A DNA stretch of 51,130 nt from an uncultured Gemmiger sp. (GTDB taxonomy: Bacteria > Bacillota > Clostridia > Oscillospirales > Ruminococcaceae): contig CALXHN010000008.1 in NCBI GenBank assembly GCA_944388105.1, positions 1 to 51,130 of the forward strand, in the 5' to 3' direction. Below the pieces are notes generated by a model. That model was given only the letters and a program-made list of their open reading frames with translations, made no database searches and had not been told where the DNA came from. Below are positions 34,626 to 43,495 of this stretch, in pieces. Position 1 is the stretch's first letter. Each line of letters starts with the position of its first letter. Made by a program: the position numbers and the translations under genes.

Positions 34626-36632
34626 ATGGCCTGGGCTTCACTGTCAGGGCTGCTGCTCACGCTGCTGGCCCTTTTCGGCCTGAGCACCATCCTGGTGCGC
34701 CGCACCGGGGTGGGGCCTGCCGCCGCCCCCCTGGCCGCCCTGGCCCTGGCGGAGCTGGTCCTGCTGGCAGGCGGGCTGCTGCGCATTCTGCCCCTGGCCG
34801 GCCTGGTCCTGCTGCTGGGCGGGGTGTGGGGCCTGGGGGCGGAAGGGCTGCTGGCCCGCCGTTCCGGCCGCCCGGACCCGGCCCGGGCCGCTTTGGCCCA
34901 CCCGGCCGCCCGGGTGTTCTGGGCGCTGGCGGTGCTGCTGGCGCTGTACTTTGCCCGGGTGCAGCCGGATTTCCTCAATTTTGACGAGTATTCCTCCTGG
35001 GGCACCGCCGCCAAGCTCATGGTGCAGAACAACCGCCTCTACACCCTGTGCGACGCAGGCCTGCCCTGGCAGATGACCGAGCTGCCCGCCCTGCCCCTGC
35101 TGAGCTACTTTTTCCAGTTCTTCGGGGGCTTCGTTCCCTGGCGGGCCATCTACGCGGCGGATGCGGTCATGCTGGCCGCCGCGGCCGCTGTGGGCGGCTG
35201 TGCCCGCAAAGCCCGGGTCTCCCTGCCCCTGATGCTGGGGGCCCTGCTGGTGCCCAGCCTGCTCTCGGTTTCGGGGCACACCGCCCTGCTGAGCACCGCC
35301 TGGCTGGAATTCCTGGGGGACATGCCCGCCGGGATGCTCTTCGGCGGCGCGGTGGCCTTCTGGCTTTCGGTGCGCCGCGCCCCCCTGCCCGCCCGGGTCC
35401 TGGCGCTGCCGGTGCTGCTGCTGGCCGCCAACGTGAAGAGCAACACCCTGGTGCTGGCCCTGGCCGCCGCCGGACTGCTGGCTCTGGACTGGGTCTTTTT
35501 CCCCGCCCCGGGTGCTGTGCGGCGGGTTTCGTCCGCCCTCCGGCGGGCGGCCTTTGCCCTGGTCTGTCTGGCCGCGCCGCTGGTACAGTACCAGGTCTGG
35601 AGCGCCCACATCACCCCCCTGGTGCTGCAGAACGCCGCCTCCGGCGGCATGGGCGACACGGCAGGGGCCTCTTTGCCGGAGGTGGCCGTCAACGGCATCA
35701 AAATGCTGCTGGGCCTGCCGGTGACCGACTACTTTGAAGCCCGCCGCACCCTGTTCCAGGACTACGGCGCCGCTCTGCAAACCGCCTTTTTCACCCGCAA
35801 CGTGTCCATGCTGGGCACCGGCGTGATGGTCGCCGCCCTGGCGGGGGTGCTGTTTGCGCTGGCCCTGCTCCTGGGTGCGAACGCCCGGGCCCGTGTGCAC
35901 ACTCTGGTGCTGGGGGCAGGCAGCGGCCTTTGCTTTCTGGGCTACTTCTTCATGCTCTGGCTCAGCTACGCCTTTTTGCTCAAGGATTCCTCCCCCGACG
36001 ACCTGGCCAGCTACGCCCGGTACTTCGGGTCCTACTACAGCGGCTGGCTGCTCATCGCCCTGGCGGTGCTGGCCCTGGCCTGCGACGCCGCCCCCAAAGC
36101 CTTGTGGGGACGGGCGGGGGCGCTGGTGACCGGGGCGGCCTTTGCCCTTGTTTTTGCGGTGCAGGGGGAGCCCCAGTTCACCCTCCTGGGGGTGAGCCAG
36201 GGGGAATACGCCGCCGTGCGCGCCGAGCGTGCGGTGGCCGAAGCCGCCGCCGGGACCATTGCGCCCGGGGAGCGGGTGTTCCTCATCCGGCAGGGGGACG
36301 AAGGGTTCTACTGGTTTTTGTATAACCAGACCCTGCGGCCCCTGGACCTGGTATACGGGGAGGGCGGCGCCACCTACGGCGACCCGGCCCTGACCGGCGG
36401 GGAGAATGACCCCTACTTTGCCCCCTACACGGCGGCGGAATTTGCCGCCATGCTGGAAAAAGAAGAGGTGACCTGGCTTCTGGCGGCCCGGGTGGACGAA
36501 GGCTTTGTGGCCAGCTACCACACCCTGTTCACCGACGACCTGGCCGCCGCCCGACAGGGTCCGGCGCTGTACAGGGTCACCCCGGAGGGGCTGACCTTTG
36601 CCGGGATGCTGGAAAAGGAGGCGGGCGCATGA
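34626..36632 (+). CDS. Polytopic GT-C-like membrane protein, first paralogue
   Basis: A protein of 668 residues with about 12 or more membrane helices, Leu/Ala/Gly-rich. After three to four helices comes an extracytoplasmic loop FLNFDEYSSWGTAAKLM, whose acidic pair resembles the catalytic D-E of GT-C glycosyltransferases that use lipid-linked sugars. PALPLLSYFFQFFGGFVPWR follows. The C-terminal soluble part has IRQGDEGFYWFLYNQ and a final alpha/beta stretch. The same blocks occur in the protein at 37266-39230, so the two are paralogues. AAAGGAGG precedes the ATG. It overlaps the next gene by ATGA. The role is probably transfer of sugars to a surface polymer; donor and acceptor are not known. 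Confidence 0.7.
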   Translation: MAWASLSGLLLTLLALFGLSTILVRRTGVGPAAAPLAALALAELVLLAGGLLRILPLAGLVLLLGGVWGLGAEGLLARRSGRPDPARAALAHPAARVFWALAVLLALYFARVQPDFLNFDEYSSWGTAAKLMVQNNRLYTLCDAGLPWQMTELPALPLLSYFFQFFGGFVPWRAIYAADAVMLAAAAAVGGCARKARVSLPLMLGALLVPSLLSVSGHTALLSTAWLEFLGDMPAGMLFGGAVAFWLSVRRAPLPARVLALPVLLLAANVKSNTLVLALAAAGLLALDWVFFPAPGAVRRVSSALRRAAFALVCLAAPLVQYQVWSAHITPLVLQNAASGGMGDTAGASLPEVAVNGIKMLLGLPVTDYFEARRTLFQDYGAALQTAFFTRNVSMLGTGVMVAALAGVLFALALLLGANARARVHTLVLGAGSGLCFLGYFFMLWLSYAFLLKDSSPDDLASYARYFGSYYSGWLLIALAVLALACDAAPKALWGRAGALVTGAAFALVFAVQGEPQFTLLGVSQGEYAAVRAERAVAEAAAGTIAPGERVFLIRQGDEGFYWFLYNQTLRPLDLVYGEGGATYGDPALTGGENDPYFAPYTAAEFAAMLEKEEVTWLLAARVDEGFVASYHTLFTDDLAAARQGPALYRVTPEGLTFAGMLEKEAGA

Positions 36633-37237
36633 AGTGGAAAGAACGGTTGGCCGCCGCCCGCCGCCATCCCTTCCGGGCGCTGTACGCCCTGGGGGTGGTG
36701 GTGCTGGTGCTGTCCATGGCGGGCAGCTTTGGGCTGGACGGGGTGCTGTACGCCCTGGGGGTGTACCAGCAAAAGACCGTGACCCTGGCCGACACCGGCC
36801 AGTATACCCTGGTGAACATGGAGCAGACGGCGCCCGGGGTGCTGACCAGCACCACCGGGGACGCCCAGCTGCTGCTGACCCCGGGCACCCTGGTCCGCCG
36901 GCTGCGCCTGGTGGCCGACTACACCGGGGACGGCGGGGAGAAGGACCTGTATTATCATCTGCCGGGTATGGGCTACACCCCCCGGCTGCGGGTCTGGCCC
37001 ACGGCGGCCCCGGACGGGGACAGCTGGGAATATACCCTGCCCCGCACGGCGGGACAGAACCTGCGCCTGGACCTGGCGGACACCGCCGGGGTCACCGTGC
37101 AGGTGACCGCCCTTGTGCTGAACGAGCGCCCGCCCTGGTACACCTACTTTGTGCCGGACGGCTGGCAGCTGTTCTGGCTGGCGGTACTGCCCGGGCTGGC
37201 GGGCTGTCTTTTCACCCTGCGGCGGGACGACCGCTGA
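36629..37237 (+). CDS. Small membrane-anchored partner protein, first copy
   Basis: A protein of 202 residues. An N-terminal helix (~17-40, FRALYALGVVVLVLSMAGSF), an extracytoplasmic beta-rich domain (~45-170, QKTVTLADTGQYTLVN ... VTVQVTALVLN) and a C-terminal helix (~178-196, WQLFWLAVLPGLAGCLF) with a short basic tail. It belongs to no family I recognise. It is translationally coupled to the GT-C-like gene (ATGA), and the same arrangement is repeated at 39227, which suggests each enzyme needs a dedicated partner. Confidence 0.65.
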   Translation: MKWKERLAAARRHPFRALYALGVVVLVLSMAGSFGLDGVLYALGVYQQKTVTLADTGQYTLVNMEQTAPGVLTSTTGDAQLLLTPGTLVRRLRLVADYTGDGGEKDLYYHLPGMGYTPRLRVWPTAAPDGDSWEYTLPRTAGQNLRLDLADTAGVTVQVTALVLNERPPWYTYFVPDGWQLFWLAVLPGLAGCLFTLRRDDR

Positions 37238-37265
37238 CTACACCCGATATGGGGGAATGTATGTA

Positions 37266-39230
37266 ATGGAATTGGTTCTGAGTCTGGTATCGCTGGCAGC
37301 GCTGGGTGGCTATGCCCTGCTGCTGGTCCGGCGCACCGCCCTGCCCGCGCCCCTGGCCCCCTTCACGGCCCTGTGCGCCACCATGCTGTGGTTTGCCGCC
37401 GCCGGCATGCTGGGGGTGCTGGTGCCCGCCGGGTGGGTGTATTTTGTGCTGGCGGCGGGGGCCTGGGTGCTGGCCTTTGCCCCGGTGGGGCACAAAAAGC
37501 CCCTGTCGGCCCTGAACGTACCCGGGTTCCTGGCCTTCTGGGTGCTTTCGGCGGCGCTGCTGGTCTTTTTCTCCTGGCGGCAGCCCATGTTCAGCACCTG
37601 GGATGAGTTCAGCTTCTGGGGCACCGCCGCCAAGATCGTCAAAACCTCCGGTCATCTCTACGTCAACGCCGAGATCGGCTGGGACTGGGTGGGTTCCCAT
37701 CGCCCCGCCCTCATCGTGCTGGGGTATTTCTTCCAGTTCTTCGGTCCCTATGCGGAATGGCGGGTGCTGGCCGGATATGACATCCTGCTCCTTGCCCTCT
37801 TCACCACCCTGACGGCGGCCGCCCCCAAGGGCGCCTGGCGGCAGGCGGTGCCGGCCCTGGGCTTCGGGTTTCTGCTGCCCTTCCTCATCACCCTGTACGG
37901 CAATGTCACCCGCACCACCGACCTGTACGCCTCCAGCCTGTCGGACATCCCCCTGGGCCTGACCTTCGGCGGCGCCATGGCGGTGTATTACATGGACCGG
38001 CGCCGCGCCCTGTGGCCCACCGCCCTGGCCCTGGCCGCCCTCTGCCTGGAAAAGGACACCGGCTTTGCCATGGCCCTGGTGGCGGCGGGCATCATCGGGG
38101 CGGACGCCTTCCTGTCCGCCCTGGCGGAAAAAGCCCCCGCCCCCGCCCTGGGCAGGACCCTGGCCAAGGCGGCGGGGCTGTTCCTCACCTGCGGGGTGTC
38201 CTTCTGGTCCTGGCAGCGGTACCTGTCGGTGGCCAGCACGGCGGACACCTCCAACGTGGGCGGCACCCAGCAGATGGGCATGGCCGAGATGGTCATCACC
38301 GGCTGCAAGGAACTGCTGGGCATCGGCCGGACGGAAAAGTTTTCCACAATTATGGGCGGAATGGTGAAAAACCTCTTCACCACGACCACCACCATGGTGG
38401 GGCCCTTCTTCCTGGTGGTGGGCCTGACCCTGGCCCTGGCCGTGGGGGCCGCCCTCTTCACCCGGGAAAAGGCCCTGCGCCGGCAGGCCGGGGTGTTTGC
38501 GGTGCTGGGGCTGGGTGGTTTTGCGGCCTACTTCTTCTTCATCGGGCTGACCTATGTGTATGTGTTCCGGGATGAAGTGTCCGACGGCCTGGTGGGCTTT
38601 GAGCGGTACATGTACCCCTATCTGCTGGGCTGGCTGCTGGCCGCCGGGGCGCTGGTGCTCCGGGCCATGGAGGAGGAACGCCCCGCCGGACTGGTACAGA
38701 CCGGGTTCGGGGTCTTTGTGCTGGGTCTGGCCGGACTGGTGTGGCTGCGGGTGCCCTTCACCCTCACCGTCTTCGGCTGCGGGGACGCTGCCTACGCCCA
38801 GCGCTGGCAGACCCGCGCGGTGGCCCGGGAAGTGCAGGCCGTGGTGCCCGAGGACGCCCACATCTTCTTTGTGAGCCAGGGGGACGACGGCAGCCGGTGG
38901 TTCCTGTACACCTATGAGCTGTATCCCTGGTACCTGGATTACAGCGGCACCGAGAAGATGGGCGGCGGCGGCACCTTTGCCCTGCCGGGAGCCCTGCCGG
39001 ATGACACCCTCTACTACCACCCCTACACCACCGAAGAGCTCCGCGACTGCATCCTGGACAGCGGCTGCAGCTACCTGTTCATCGAAAAATCCGACGACCT
39101 CTTTGCCGACGGCTACGCGTCCCTGTTCAGCGACGGGCTGGCCGGGTGCGCGGCGGGTTCGGCGGTGTATGAATACAACGCCGGCACCGGCCGGTTCGAT
39201 TTTGTCTGCAATGTGGGAGGGACGGCATGA
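37266..39230 (+). CDS. Polytopic GT-C-like membrane protein, second paralogue
   Basis: A protein of 654 residues with many helices. The block FSTWDEFSFWGTAAKIVKTS, then PALIVLGYFFQFFGPYAEWR, aligns with the first copy; so does the C-terminal FFVSQGDDGSRWFLYTYEL. The large difference outside these blocks indicates an old duplication. ATG at 37266 follows GGGGG by ten bases; an ATG three codons earlier has no spaced ribosome site. It overlaps the next small gene in ATGA (39227-39230). By analogy with GT-C enzymes it uses a polyprenyl-linked sugar on the outer face of the membrane. Confidence 0.7.
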   Translation: MELVLSLVSLAALGGYALLLVRRTALPAPLAPFTALCATMLWFAAAGMLGVLVPAGWVYFVLAAGAWVLAFAPVGHKKPLSALNVPGFLAFWVLSAALLVFFSWRQPMFSTWDEFSFWGTAAKIVKTSGHLYVNAEIGWDWVGSHRPALIVLGYFFQFFGPYAEWRVLAGYDILLLALFTTLTAAAPKGAWRQAVPALGFGFLLPFLITLYGNVTRTTDLYASSLSDIPLGLTFGGAMAVYYMDRRRALWPTALALAALCLEKDTGFAMALVAAGIIGADAFLSALAEKAPAPALGRTLAKAAGLFLTCGVSFWSWQRYLSVASTADTSNVGGTQQMGMAEMVITGCKELLGIGRTEKFSTIMGGMVKNLFTTTTTMVGPFFLVVGLTLALAVGAALFTREKALRRQAGVFAVLGLGGFAAYFFFIGLTYVYVFRDEVSDGLVGFERYMYPYLLGWLLAAGALVLRAMEEERPAGLVQTGFGVFVLGLAGLVWLRVPFTLTVFGCGDAAYAQRWQTRAVAREVQAVVPEDAHIFFVSQGDDGSRWFLYTYELYPWYLDYSGTEKMGGGGTFALPGALPDDTLYYHPYTTEELRDCILDSGCSYLFIEKSDDLFADGYASLFSDGLAGCAAGSAVYEYNAGTGRFDFVCNVGGTA

Positions 39231-39829
39231 AACAGAAGTTGAAATGGCTGGACCAACACAAGATGCTTTCGCTGTACCTTCTGGCCCTGGTGCTGTGGGC
39301 GGTGTACGCCCTGGCCTGTGCCGGATGGGACGCCCTGGGCTTTGCCACCGGGCGGCTGCACACCCAGACCCTGGCCCTTTCCGACCTGGCGATGCAGGAC
39401 ATCGTCCAGGATGAGGCGGGCCGCTGGGTCACCGCCGGGGGCGACCCCCAGCTGCAGCTGGCCCTGGACCAGCCGGTGCGCAGCGTGACCCTTGCCACCG
39501 ATGCCCCGGCCTCCGGCTTTGAGGGCTACTACGGCAAGGTCGGACAGGACCCCAGCCTGCGCCGCCGGGTGTGGGCCGCCGAAACAGCCCCCGGCCAGGT
39601 GACCCTGGTCTTTCCCATGGGCAGCGGTTCGGTGCGCATCGACCCCGCCGGCAGCGAAGGGGTGGTGCTGGGCGAGGCGGATGCCGTCCTCACCGTCAAC
39701 GCGCCCCTGCCCCTGTGGCAGTATTTCCGGCCGCTGGGGGAGCAGGCCCTGGCCCTGGCGGTGCTGCCCGCCCTGCTGGCGGCGCTGTGGGATCTGGGGG
39801 CCTTCTGGGCCGCCCGCCTGCGCCGCTGA
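39227..39829 (+). CDS. Small membrane-anchored partner protein, second copy
   Basis: A protein of 200 residues with the same plan as the product of 36629-37237: N-terminal helix ~13-33 (MLSLYLLALVLWAVYALACAG), external beta-rich middle (QTLALSDLAMQDIVQDEAG ... VRIDPAGSEGVVLG), C-terminal helix ~174-195 (LALAVLPALLAALWDLGAFW) and basic end. Sequence similarity between the copies is low but length, topology and coupling to the upstream gene are identical. Confidence 0.65.
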   Translation: MKQKLKWLDQHKMLSLYLLALVLWAVYALACAGWDALGFATGRLHTQTLALSDLAMQDIVQDEAGRWVTAGGDPQLQLALDQPVRSVTLATDAPASGFEGYYGKVGQDPSLRRRVWAAETAPGQVTLVFPMGSGSVRIDPAGSEGVVLGEADAVLTVNAPLPLWQYFRPLGEQALALAVLPALLAALWDLGAFWAARLRR

Positions 39830-39858
39830 ATTTCCCTTTCCTGTAAGGAGAACGTCCT

Positions 39859-42327
39859 ATGACCGCAACATCCAAACACCGCGCCCTGCCCTATCTCCTC
39901 ACGGCGGCAGGGATGGCGGTGATCCTGGGGATCCTGTATGCCCTGTGCGGATACTGGCCCTTTGGCCCCAACTCGGTGATGACCGGGGACCTGAACAGCC
40001 AGTACATCCCCTTCTATGCCCATTTTTATGAGGCGGTGCGCACCGGCGGCAGCCTGACCTATGCCGGGGACATGGGGCTGGGCGGCGGCAGCTTTGCCCT
40101 GTTTGCCTACTACTTTGCCAGCCCCTTTGCCTGGTTGTACCTCCTCTTTGCCCCCGAGACCTACGGCTGGCTGTGCTGTGTGGTCTGGGCACTGAAGGTG
40201 CTGCTGGCCGCCCTGACCTTTGTGTGGTATCTGCGGCGGCGCTGGGGCGCCTGTCCCCTCTTTGTGCCCCTGGGCTGGTGCTACGCCCTCATGGGCTACA
40301 CCGTGGCCTACGCCCAGAATGTGCTGTGGCTGGATTCGGTGATCCTGCTGCCCCTGGTGGCCGCCGGACTGGACGGACTGCTGCGCGGCAGCCGGGGGCT
40401 GGGCTTCGCCCTGGCCCTGGCCGCCGCCATCTTCACCAATTTCTACATGGGGTATATGCTCTGCATTTTCTCCGTATTGTATATTCTGGCCCAGCTGGCC
40501 GCCTGCCCTCCTCCGGCGGGGGGACGCCGCGGGACGGTGCTTCTGCTGGCCCGGTTCGGGGTGTGCGGCATCACCGGCGCCGCCCTGGCCGGGGCGGTGC
40601 TGGTCCCCGCTGTGGCCGGGATCCTGACGGTGAAAAACACCGCCCTGGATCTGACCGGCGGGGTGCAGTTTTCCCTGCCGGACCTGGTGCAGAAGTTCTT
40701 CACCGGCAACTTTGTGTGGGCGGACGTCCAGACCGGCCTGCCCCTGGTTTACTGCGGCATGCTGGGTCTGGCGGGACTGCTGCTCTATCTGGTCAGCCCC
40801 CGGCCCGGGCGGGAAAAGGCTGCTTTTCTGGCCCTGGGGGCGGTGCTGGTCCTGAGCATGTGGTGGCAGCCGGCGGACCTGGTGTGGCACGGCTTTGCCG
40901 CCCCCAACTGGTTCCCCTACCGGGAAAGTTTTCTGCTGGTGTTCTGGCTGCTGAGCCTGGGCGCCGGGGCGCTGGCGGCCCCGCTCACACGCCGCCGGGT
41001 GTTCACTGCCGGCGGGCTGGCCCTGGTGCTGGCGGCGGTGGTCTTTCTCACCCGGGCCGAGACCTACGGCCGCCGCCGGTGGGCGCTGGCCTGTGTGCTG
41101 CTGCTGGCATCGGTGGGGCTGGTCTGGCTGTGGAGCCGCAGCGCCGGGACCCGGCGGCGGATGGCCGCGGGCGCCCTGGCGGTGCTGGCGGCAGGGGAAC
41201 TGGCCCTGAACGCCGCCTGGGCCCTGCGGCAGTTTGAGGTCTATACGGTGGCGGACTACCAAACCTTTGTTTCCGACGGCCGCGCCACCGTGCAGGCGGT
41301 GGAAGAGCGCAACCCGGCCGGTCTGCGGCTGGAAAAGACCTTTTTCCGCACCCTCAACGACCCCATGCTGCTGGGGTTTGAGGGGCTGACCCATTTCAGC
41401 AGCGTGCAGGACGGCACCGGCACCCTGCTGCTCATGGCCCTGGGCTACTGCAACTACGGGGCCAGTTACGGGTATCTGGGAGGCAGCACCGCCGCGGCGG
41501 ACAGCCTTCTGTCCATCGGGTATTTTCTGGACCGGGACGGCGGGCGGGTGCCCACCCATTTCACCCGGACGGACTTGGACACCCCCTGGCAGGTGTACGA
41601 AAACCCCAACGCCCTGCCCCGGGCCCTGTGGAGCCCGGGCAGCGCCGGGGACTTTGTCCTGGCGGAGGGCACCGACCCCTTCACCGCCGCCGAGACCCTC
41701 TATTCCGCCCTGCTGGGGCGGCAGACAGCCCTCTTCTCGGTGCAGGAGGGCGGCGCCGGGGACCGCTACACCCTCACGGCGGACAGGGACGGCATCCTGT
41801 ACGGGGTGTTCACCGGCACGGCGTCGGATGTGCCCCTGACGGTGGACGGGGCCGACGCCGGCACCCTGTTCAGCCTGGAACGGTCCTCCGGGTCGGTCAT
41901 CGACCTGGGCCGGGTCCGGGCGGGCCAGACGGTGACCGTGGCCCTGGACGCCCCGGCAGACAGCGCCCTCTTTGCGGTGCTGGACGAGGAGGCCCTGGCC
42001 GATGCCTGTGACGCCCTGAAAGCCACCGCCCCCGCCGTGACAAGCTGGCGGGACGGGGCCGTGACCCTGCAGACCGACAGCGCCGCCGACGGTCTGGCGG
42101 TGCTGACCCTGCCCTATGACCGGAACTGGACCGCCGCCCTGGACGGCCAGCCGGTGGAGGTGCAGGCCGCCGGGTATCTGCTGGGGGTGGCGGTGCCCGC
42201 CGGCACCCACACCCTGACCCTGACCTACACCCAGCCGGGGACCGGGGCCGGACTGGCCCTGAGTGCCCTGGGTCTGGGGCTGGTGCTGCTGCTGGCTTTC
42301 CGGCGGCGGAGACCTGCCAAGGCATAA
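39859..42327 (+). CDS. YfhO family membrane protein
   Basis: A protein of 822 residues. The first ~470 residues hold about 12 helices, with YWPFGPNSVMTGDLNSQYIPFYAHF near residue 33, the family hallmark (acidic residue next to the membrane, GT-C-like). FSLPDLVQKFFTGNFVW and an outer-face domain from ~470 (VADYQTFVSDGRATVQAVEE ... PYDRNWTAALDGQPVEVQAAG) follow, with a last helix and basic RRRRPAKA end. In Bacillus and Listeria YfhO-type proteins glycosylate teichoic acids. It is the last gene of the operon, 29 bases after the partner gene, before the terminator at 42333. This supports a surface polymer decoration role for the whole operon. Confidence 0.85.
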   Translation: MTATSKHRALPYLLTAAGMAVILGILYALCGYWPFGPNSVMTGDLNSQYIPFYAHFYEAVRTGGSLTYAGDMGLGGGSFALFAYYFASPFAWLYLLFAPETYGWLCCVVWALKVLLAALTFVWYLRRRWGACPLFVPLGWCYALMGYTVAYAQNVLWLDSVILLPLVAAGLDGLLRGSRGLGFALALAAAIFTNFYMGYMLCIFSVLYILAQLAACPPPAGGRRGTVLLLARFGVCGITGAALAGAVLVPAVAGILTVKNTALDLTGGVQFSLPDLVQKFFTGNFVWADVQTGLPLVYCGMLGLAGLLLYLVSPRPGREKAAFLALGAVLVLSMWWQPADLVWHGFAAPNWFPYRESFLLVFWLLSLGAGALAAPLTRRRVFTAGGLALVLAAVVFLTRAETYGRRRWALACVLLLASVGLVWLWSRSAGTRRRMAAGALAVLAAGELALNAAWALRQFEVYTVADYQTFVSDGRATVQAVEERNPAGLRLEKTFFRTLNDPMLLGFEGLTHFSSVQDGTGTLLLMALGYCNYGASYGYLGGSTAAADSLLSIGYFLDRDGGRVPTHFTRTDLDTPWQVYENPNALPRALWSPGSAGDFVLAEGTDPFTAAETLYSALLGRQTALFSVQEGGAGDRYTLTADRDGILYGVFTGTASDVPLTVDGADAGTLFSLERSSGSVIDLGRVRAGQTVTVALDAPADSALFAVLDEEALADACDALKATAPAVTSWRDGAVTLQTDSAADGLAVLTLPYDRNWTAALDGQPVEVQAAGYLLGVAVPAGTHTLTLTYTQPGTGAGLALSALGLGLVLLLAFRRRRPAKA

Positions 42328-42332
42328 AAAAC

Positions 42333-42371
42333 ACCGGGCGAAGACTTACCGTCTTCGCCCGGTTTGCTTTT
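42333..42371. terminator. Bidirectional terminator after the YfhO gene
   Basis: A 13-bp perfect stem (42333-42345 with 42351-42363, loop of 5). Plus-strand tail is TTGCTTTTG; minus-strand tail is TTTTTT, so it can also stop the convergent gene ending at 42447. Confidence 0.9.
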
Positions 42372-42425
42372 GTGGGAGAGCGGCCGGTTTTGGCCGCCGC
42401 CTCCCTTTCTTTCAGGAAGCGTCCC

Positions 42426-42434
42426 TGTTATAAT
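42426..42434 (+). promoter_or_regulatory. Extended -10 element directed into the convergent gene
   Basis: TGTTATAAT is a perfect extended -10 on the plus strand, just after the bidirectional terminator. No good -35 is present. A transcript from here would be antisense to the gene at 42447-43361. Confidence 0.35.
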
Positions 42435-42446
42435 GGAACCATGGAC

Positions 42447-43361
42447 TCAGGCCGGGGCCCGCCGGGAAATGTGGTCCAGGGCCCGGAACACCTCTTCCAG
42501 GGCCTGTTCCTGGGTGGTGATGCCCTTGTATTCCAGGAACCCGCTGTACAGCCAGATCTCCAGCCAGTCGCCGGTCTCACACCCGGCGGCCAGACGCAGA
42601 GTCTCCCCCGGCTGGAAATCCTGCCACCGCAGGGTCCAGGTCAGGCCGTCGGCGTTGGTGTAGGTGCGGGTCTGGGGGGCCTGGGCCAGGTCTGCCGGCT
42701 CCTCCTGGCGCAGGGTCAGTTCGGGGGCGGTGACCGTGTCTTCCACCAGCAGCAGGTTGCCGCTGAATCCCGCGTCCTGCTGCAGGTCCAGACCATTGCC
42801 CAGCGCCACCCGCTGGCCCACCTCCCCGGGGGAGATGGCCTCCACCCTCATCCCGCCGGTGAAGTCACGGAATCCGCTTTCGGTCCATCCGCACACCCGC
42901 CACAGCCGGCCCAGGGTCTTGCGCATGGTGCCCAGGGGATCCGCATACAGCTCCTCCCCCAGTTTCTGGGGGAAGAAGTCAAAGCTGTCCGCCTGGGCCC
43001 CCAGATAAAAGCTGTGGGTGGCCCCGGTGCGCACGTTCCGGGCATTGATCACAGCCCCCACCCCGTTGGTCTGCACCCACTGCAGGTTCCAGCCTTCCGC
43101 CGACACCCGCCAGCAGCGGCCCGCGTCGTCGGTCAGGGTCACTGCCCCGGGTTCGGTGCAGTGGTTTTCCGCCGCGTAGGCGCCCGCGGGCAGATCGTTG
43201 GGCACGGAGGCGTATCCCGGCAGATCGGTGCGTTCCAGGGCGCTGCCCTGCCCGCCGTACCACATCCGGAAGGTCCAGCGCAGGGCCGCCCCCGCCCCCA
43301 CCAGAACCACCGCGGCCAGCAGTGCCGCCAGCCACCGGCGGAGTCTTCTGTTTTCCTTCAT
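42447..43361 (-). CDS. Membrane-anchored extracytoplasmic protein, function unknown
   Basis: A protein of 304 residues. A short basic N-terminus (MKENRRLRRW) and one helix (~10-32) anchor it, followed by ~270 external residues with no recognised domain: SALERTDLPGYASVPNDLPAGAYAAENHC, a DFFPQKLGEEL segment, and a beta-rich end (LTWTLRWQDFQPGETLRLAAGCETGDWLEIWLY). ATG at 43361 is chosen because GAGGAGG precedes it; an upstream extension in frame lacks a ribosome site. It is a single gene with a promoter at 43411-43439. No function can be assigned. Confidence 0.75.
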   Translation of the reverse strand: MKENRRLRRWLAALLAAVVLVGAGAALRWTFRMWYGGQGSALERTDLPGYASVPNDLPAGAYAAENHCTEPGAVTLTDDAGRCWRVSAEGWNLQWVQTNGVGAVINARNVRTGATHSFYLGAQADSFDFFPQKLGEELYADPLGTMRKTLGRLWRVCGWTESGFRDFTGGMRVEAISPGEVGQRVALGNGLDLQQDAGFSGNLLLVEDTVTAPELTLRQEEPADLAQAPQTRTYTNADGLTWTLRWQDFQPGETLRLAAGCETGDWLEIWLYSGFLEYKGITTQEQALEEVFRALDHISRRAPA

Positions 43362-43410
43362 CGTCTCTCTCCTCCTCAGCCGTCCTGCGGACGGTTTGTC
43401 CCTACCCATC

Positions 43411-43439
43411 ATAGTACACAATTTTGGAGCCTGTTGCAA
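43411..43439 (-). promoter_or_regulatory. Promoter of the membrane-anchored protein gene
   Basis: On the minus strand -35 TTGCAA (43434-43439), 17-bp spacer, -10 TACTAT (43411-43416), 50 bases upstream of the start codon. Confidence 0.45.
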
Positions 43440-43495
43440 ATCCTTCCTTGTTCCGCCGGCGCACCCGCGCCGCCAACTCTCACGGAGGTGTCTGT

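Noticed and set aside
39529..42210. An 893-codon open frame opposite the YfhO gene
   Set aside because: Antisense shadow; no start signal and no recognisable domain.
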